Assembly (NCBI GenBank): GCA_021432605.1
Contig: MU271150.1
Location: 2,293,441-2,357,440 of the forward strand
Length of the DNA stretch: 64,000 bases
From: Coniochaeta sp. PMI_546
Lineage: Eukaryota; Ascomycota; Sordariomycetes; Coniochaetales; Coniochaetaceae
Reading direction: 5' to 3'
Made by a program: the position numbers and the translations under genes. Shown piece by piece: positions 61,001 to 64,000 of the stretch; position 1 is the stretch's first letter; each line of letters opens with the position of its first letter. The notes beneath the pieces are model-generated. The model was given only the letters and a program-made list of their open reading frames with translations, did no database searches and was not told where the DNA came from.

Positions 61001-63616
61001 TAAGCTTTAAGAAAAACTAAACCGTAAAAAGCCTTCGGGTTAGATAAGATCCCGAACGGGCTATTAAAAGTTTTAGGGAAGCCGTTCCGAAAACGATTCG
61101 TAAGTATAATAAACGCGAGTTTTAAATTAAGATATTACTTAAGGAAGTTTAAGGAAACGAAAATTATCGTTTTTCTGAAAAATAAAGACCGGATAAATAT
61201 AATAAAGTCGTAACGATTTATCGTGTTTTTAAATACGATAGGGAAAGTAATTAAAATAATAATCATTAGACGTATAGTAAACGAAACGGAAAAATAAGGA
61301 TTTCTACCCGACGAATAAATAAGGAATAAGTAAGGTCGGTTATACGAGATAGCTTTCTAAAGAATAATAAATCTCGTTTATATAGTTTAAGACGAGAATA
61401 GAACGGTTTCGTTTTTAACCTTAAACGTTTCCGGGGCGTTCGATAAAGTAAATTACCGGTAATTTTTAAACGTTTTATATAAGAAAGGTTTTTTAAAATA
61501 AGTCGAGATATAGATAAAAAAACTTCCTAGTAAAAAGGACGATAACGTTTAGATTTAACGATACCGAGTTTAAACCGATTAAAATTCGAAACGGGGTCTT
61601 ATAAGGATTATTATTATCCCCTATTTTTTTTACTTTCTATTCGGTAATATTATACGAAAGCTTTTAAATATATCGGAATAGAATCTAGGGGTTTTATTAA
61701 CGATATTACTTTAATTTCGTATAGACGGAATAAAAAAGCTATAACGAAATAGTTCCGAAAGGTATACGTAACGTATACGAGATAGGTAAAGAAGTTTGGG
61801 ATAAAGTTCGACTTTTTAAAATACTAACTTATCTACTTTATAAAGACGTAAAAGCTAATCGAAACGAATTACGTTTAGGCGATTAAATAATAAAATTAAG
61901 ACGAAAGGTTAAGGTTTTCGGAACGATATTAAATTAGAGATTAAAAGGTAACGTATATTTATAATTTTTCCGCGTAAAAATAGAAACCTAAAAGCTAATA
62001 ATCGAAAGAGCTATAGCTTCGATTTAAGGCTTAAGTTTATTAAAAGTAAGAACGGTATATACGGCGGTAATATATTTTATAATCGGATACGTATCGACGA
62101 TATAATATTCCGTTACCGGAACGAAAAAACCGTTTTTATTATTATATAAAGATTTATATAAGTTATAAAGGTTATATTTACGATCGGTTACCGGGGTATA
62201 TAATATTATAAAGATAATAATATTCGAAACCGAAACGTTCGTCTTTTTAATCGACTTCTAACTAAATTCGAAGTTATATTCTTTCGTTATTAAATACGAA
62301 ATAAATAAACTAGCCGAAAGTTTAAGAAATAAATATAATAAGGCGAGAAACTTATTTGTTAAAACGAAGAAAGTATAGTAAGGTAAGGGAAATAAAATAT
62401 ATACGGCTCGATTTTTAACTAAGTACGAGAAAAAGATAGCCGAAACGTTAAAATAGTATTTATAAGGCCTTTAATATAAGGAAAAGAGAATTTTCGAATC
62501 TTAGAAAGAGAGATAGGAATTCGAAAGGCGAACGAAAAGAATAAAGATTTATTATAATATCGGGGAAAACGCGGAGAGAAAACTTACCGAAAATACGTTA
62601 TATTTATACGACGGCTTAACGAAGATAGAAAACGTATTATTAATCTAAATACGAACGGGTTATATAAACCTAAACGTATTCTTTTTCGAAAAACGCGTTC
62701 CGGAGGTTAATTTAGAATACGAATACGGATAAGCGTAAGAAATAGTTAAATATATCGTAACGTTTTACTTTAGATAAAAGAACGAAAGATTTTAATTAAA
62801 AAAACGGTTAAGTTATAACGACGTAACGAGAATATTAAGAAAGAAAAACGTCGTCTAGTTTATTAAATAATTCTTAAATCTAAAAAGGATTTAATATTAT
62901 AATCTTATTAAAAGGTTAATAGAAACTTAAGCCGAAAAAGGCCGGAAAAGGCGTAAAAAACGTACGACCGGGGAATAAGAATATAAAAACGGCGGACCGA
63001 AGATAAACGGATTACGCGGGATATTATAACGAAGATAATATAAGTACGATTTAAATTTACTTTAATCCCGACGGGAAAAAGTAAAAGACCGGGACCGTAA
63101 AAACGTAAGATAATAAACGATACGAAAAAAATATGATATCGAAACGAAAGGGAAAAGATAACGATACGGTTAACCGTTTTTATTAGGGATTTATAAAGTC
63201 GTAAAGAAGTCTAACCGAAAGAGAACCGATATTAAAACGAACCTAAATTAATTATTATACGAAATTATTTCTTCTTAAGAACGGGCTTTTTCGTAACGGT
63301 ACCGGTAAAAACCGTTCCGATATTTTACGATAAACGATCGATACCGACGTAAATAATACCGAAAGTTATCTTTAGACGAATAAAATCGTTACGTTATCGA
63401 AAATTAAAGATCGGAACGAGGTCGGGATAATAAAAACGGGATACGATCGATTTATTAGAATATCGAATTAAATACGAATTATTTCGGTATCGGTACGAAT
63501 AAACCCGATAACGTTACGAAATTTATTAATATAAACGATATAATAATCGAATTCGGTATAAAATTTGGTAATATTAACGCGAATAATAATAATCTATATA
63601 ATATTCGTATCGATAA
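58096..63616 (+). mobile_element. LINE-B: RIP-mutated Tad1-like non-LTR retrotransposon, interrupted at its 3' part
   Basis: Plus-strand counterpart of LINE-A. ORF1 remnants carry a zinc knuckle at about 59,181-59,225, where Y-x2-Y-x4-Y-x4 spacing reflects mutated CCHC residues (readable as YNYYQFGYKVRF-like). The endonuclease should lie at about 59.5-60.3 kb. The reverse transcriptase shows LNVSGAFDKVNY at 61,418-61,455 and an F-x-N-D-I-T-L-I box at 61,691-61,718, from an original F-x-D-D. The C-terminal IRTGYINLNVFFF-like segment at about 62.65-62.75 kb is typical of Tad1/I-type LINEs. A run of A with few interruptions precedes the 5' end (58,078-58,100). The element is cut at 63,616 by an LTR; LINE-A shows the sequence that should follow. 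Confidence 0.82.
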
Positions 63617-64000
63617 TGTAACGATCCCAAGACGGGCTAAGGATCAGAAGGTGAGTTCTGTTACTTAGGGTAAGTAAGTTAAGGTGTAACAAGCAGTCTT
63701 CACTCTGGTATCGTTAAGACAAGTGTCTTACTCAAAAGATAACCTCAATTGAATACTTAGATTGATCACTGGGTGATCAAGAACTATCTGTAGCGGAGTC
63801 TAGAGAGACTCCTTCCTATATACTTGTAGAGACTGTGGTGATATGGTCGATAGGAAACTATCACCCATATCCTGATATGCCTGCTATGAAACTATTCCTT
63901 CTATCAGTCACGTGACCCGGGGTCCCTGGCCCATGCAGTGCGATACGCCCTGCATGTCTGTTCCTTATCGATTGGCGGGGTTCCCTTCGTAACCGTTGGT
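63617..64000 (-). repeat. Nearly RIP-free LTR of the Gypsy-2 family, cut by the window edge
   Basis: Begins TGTAACGATCCCAAGACGGG, with the intact TG end that has become TA in all other copies. It keeps abundant CA and TG throughout. It aligns with the 392-bp LTRs except for a core at about 63,840-63,905 that is unrelated to them. The last few bases probably lie beyond the window. Its orientation matches Gypsy-2 (minus), so either a minus-strand element begins to the right of the window or this is a solo LTR. Confidence 0.85.

Larger units (their letters stand above)
22500..63616. other. 41-kb RIP-mutated retroelement block (AT-rich, gene-free)
   Basis: Almost every CpA and TpG has become TpA, while CpG remains. 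For example, 25,201-25,260 has no CA and no TG but five CG. This is the mark of repeat-induced point mutation acting on CpA on both strands. Hardly any open frame reaches 60 codons, because Gln and Trp codons became stops. Conserved retroelement motifs can still be read once Arg/Gln/Trp/Cys/His losses are allowed for. Individual elements are listed separately. Confidence 0.93.

Overview
This window looks like nuclear DNA of a filamentous ascomycete, most likely a Sordariomycete. The genes have short introns with GT..AG ends, mostly 55-100 bp. They encode typical fungal proteins: an Srp1-type SR protein, a fungal MRM2, a secreted GH6 cellulase and a secreted GH31 alpha-glucosidase. The right two thirds carry the footprint of repeat-induced point mutation (RIP): CpA and TpG have almost vanished, TpA is very common and CpG is retained. 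No bacterial, viral or CRISPR feature was seen. The species cannot be named from the sequence alone.

Gene-rich part, 1 to about 22.4 kb, with balanced base composition. In order: srp1-like SR splicing factor (+, six exons, 805-2064); mitochondrial carrier of the YPR011C/SLC25A16-A42 type (+, four exons, 4190-5422); ribosomal protein eL18 (+, four exons, 6335-7292); MRM2 mitochondrial rRNA 2'-O-methyltransferase (-, six exons, 7825-9247); secreted GH6 cellobiohydrolase-like enzyme without a CBM (-, three exons, 9850-11183); a gene-poor 4.2 kb stretch; Mpp10 of the SSU processome (+, intronless, 15350-17692); a (TG)21 microsatellite; and a secreted GH31 alpha-glucosidase (+, three exons, 18951-21832). 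Three genes serve ribosome biogenesis or translation (eL18, Mpp10, MRM2), one serves splicing, and two serve extracellular polysaccharide breakdown (cellulose and starch/maltose). The last two are independent loci with their own TATA boxes, not a cluster.

AT-rich part, about 22.5 kb to the end. This is a graveyard of retroelements with no intact gene. From left to right: a direct repeat and a decayed gag-like segment (22.9-27.5 kb); a Tad1-like LINE on the minus strand (LINE-A, 5' end near 34.65 kb); a low-RIP island with a 38-39 bp tandem repeat (35.1-35.6 kb); and a four-layer nest of Gypsy elements. The nest is reconstructed from LTR pairs of equal length and 5-bp target duplications. Gypsy-4 is split at 36,923/57,782 by Gypsy-3 (36,924-57,781, LTRs 430 bp, TSD TTCCT/TTTCT). 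Gypsy-3 is split by Gypsy-2 (43,248-56,780, LTRs 392 bp, TSD ATATA). Gypsy-2 is split by a second copy of its own family in the opposite orientation (Gypsy-2b, 49,188-55,968, LTRs 392 bp, TSD GCGGG/ACGGG). A second LINE of the same family (LINE-B, plus strand, about 58.1-63.6 kb) follows. LINE-B is interrupted at 63,617 by an LTR of the Gypsy-2 family that, unlike every other copy, is almost free of RIP.

No protein-coding system of a plainly new kind was found. The most notable things are the dated stack of insertions, the un-RIPped LTR at the right edge with its replaced core, the head-to-head LINE pair, and the sharp border beside the alpha-glucosidase gene.
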